From: Spirochaetales bacterium
GTDB lineage: Bacteria; Spirochaetota; Spirochaetia; DSM-27196; SLST01
Assembly (NCBI GenBank): GCA_007130265.1
Contig: SLST01000424.1
Coordinates: 1 to 22,189 of the forward strand
Length of the DNA: 22,189 nucleotides
Direction of reading: 5' to 3'
A program made the translations under genes and the position numbers. Shown piece by piece: positions 22,166 to 22,189 of this stretch. The notes under the pieces are model-generated. The model saw only the letters and a program-made list of their open reading frames with translations, did no database searches and was not told the DNA's origin. How positions within the stretch are numbered: position 1 is the first letter of the stretch; each line of letters starts with the position of its first letter.

Positions 22166-22189
22166 TGTCAACCGAAATGCAGACACGAC
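22165..22189 (+). CDS. start of a downstream gene, probably acetolactate synthase small subunit
   Basis: Only eight codons are visible (MSTEMQTR). The ATG overlaps the ilvB stop as TGATG and has GGGAG six bases upstream, so a coupled gene clearly begins here. By usual gene order it would be ilvN/ilvH, the regulatory subunit, but the visible sequence is too short to prove that; ilvC is another possibility. Confidence 0.5.

Noticed and set aside
1..22189. CRISPR arrays, insertion sequences, tRNA/rRNA genes, riboswitches, tandem repeats
   Set aside because: Looked for on both strands by eye; none seen. Short or diverged structured RNAs could be missed without covariance-model searches.

Overview
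The window is GC-rich, tightly packed bacterial chromosome and looks like a spirochaete (Spirochaetaceae-type). The main reason is a seven-gene V/A-type ATPase operon in the order E - DUF2764-like - A - B - D - I - K, the compact layout known from Treponema and Borrelia. The lineage-restricted membrane and TPR proteins around it also fit. I see no tRNA or rRNA genes, insertion sequences, prophage genes, CRISPR arrays or broken genes. Coding density is very high and no gene-free stretch exceeds 300 bases.

Region by region: (1) 1-13446 is all on the minus strand. Read in the direction of transcription it holds a small zinc-ribbon protein, murI and mutS2 with overlapping starts and stops; then a lipoprotein and a 132-residue protein behind a hairpin and their own putative promoter; then a 90-base gap with a putative promoter; then the V-ATPase operon (atpE, DUF2764-like, atpA, atpB, atpD, atpI, atpK); then an exported TPR protein; and finally the 5' part of uvrA, cut by the window edge. 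(2) 13542-14662, plus strand: a pentapeptide-repeat protein and a metallo-beta-lactamase-fold protein that has lost most metal ligands. (3) 14625-16631, minus strand: yggS, a small membrane protein and an rluD-type pseudouridine synthase. (4) 16736-18233, plus strand: pdxS-pdxT, the pyridoxal-phosphate synthase, divergent from yggS, the PLP-homeostasis protein. (5) 18246-20161, minus strand: a phytoene/squalene synthase and a geranylgeranyl-type prenyl diphosphate synthase, enough to make a C40 (or C30) isoprenoid backbone. (6) 20450 to the end, plus strand: acetolactate synthase large subunit behind a near-consensus promoter, with the first codons of a coupled downstream gene, probably the small regulatory subunit.

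How the genes work together: the ATPase operon encodes the catalytic A3B3 head, the central shaft D, one peripheral-stalk subunit (E) and the membrane sector (I, K). Subunits C, F and the second stalk subunit are not in the window; the DUF2764-like protein sits where a C-type subunit might be expected. The K ring subunit carries residues matching the sodium site of Enterococcus hirae NtpK, so a sodium-coupled enzyme is likely. The yggS/pdxST pair puts making and handling of PLP on one shared 104-base intergenic region.

No large undescribed system is evident; most genes are housekeeping. The most interesting signals are regulatory or degenerate. Four transcription units (zinc-ribbon, pentapeptide, yggS, lipoprotein) have a -35/-10 pair placed only 5-6 bases before the start codon and no usable ribosome binding site, which suggests leaderless mRNAs. 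There is a 10-bp inverted repeat over one of these promoters, a metal-ligand-depleted MBL protein coupled to a pentapeptide protein, and a stripped-down ATPase with an unexplained subunit.
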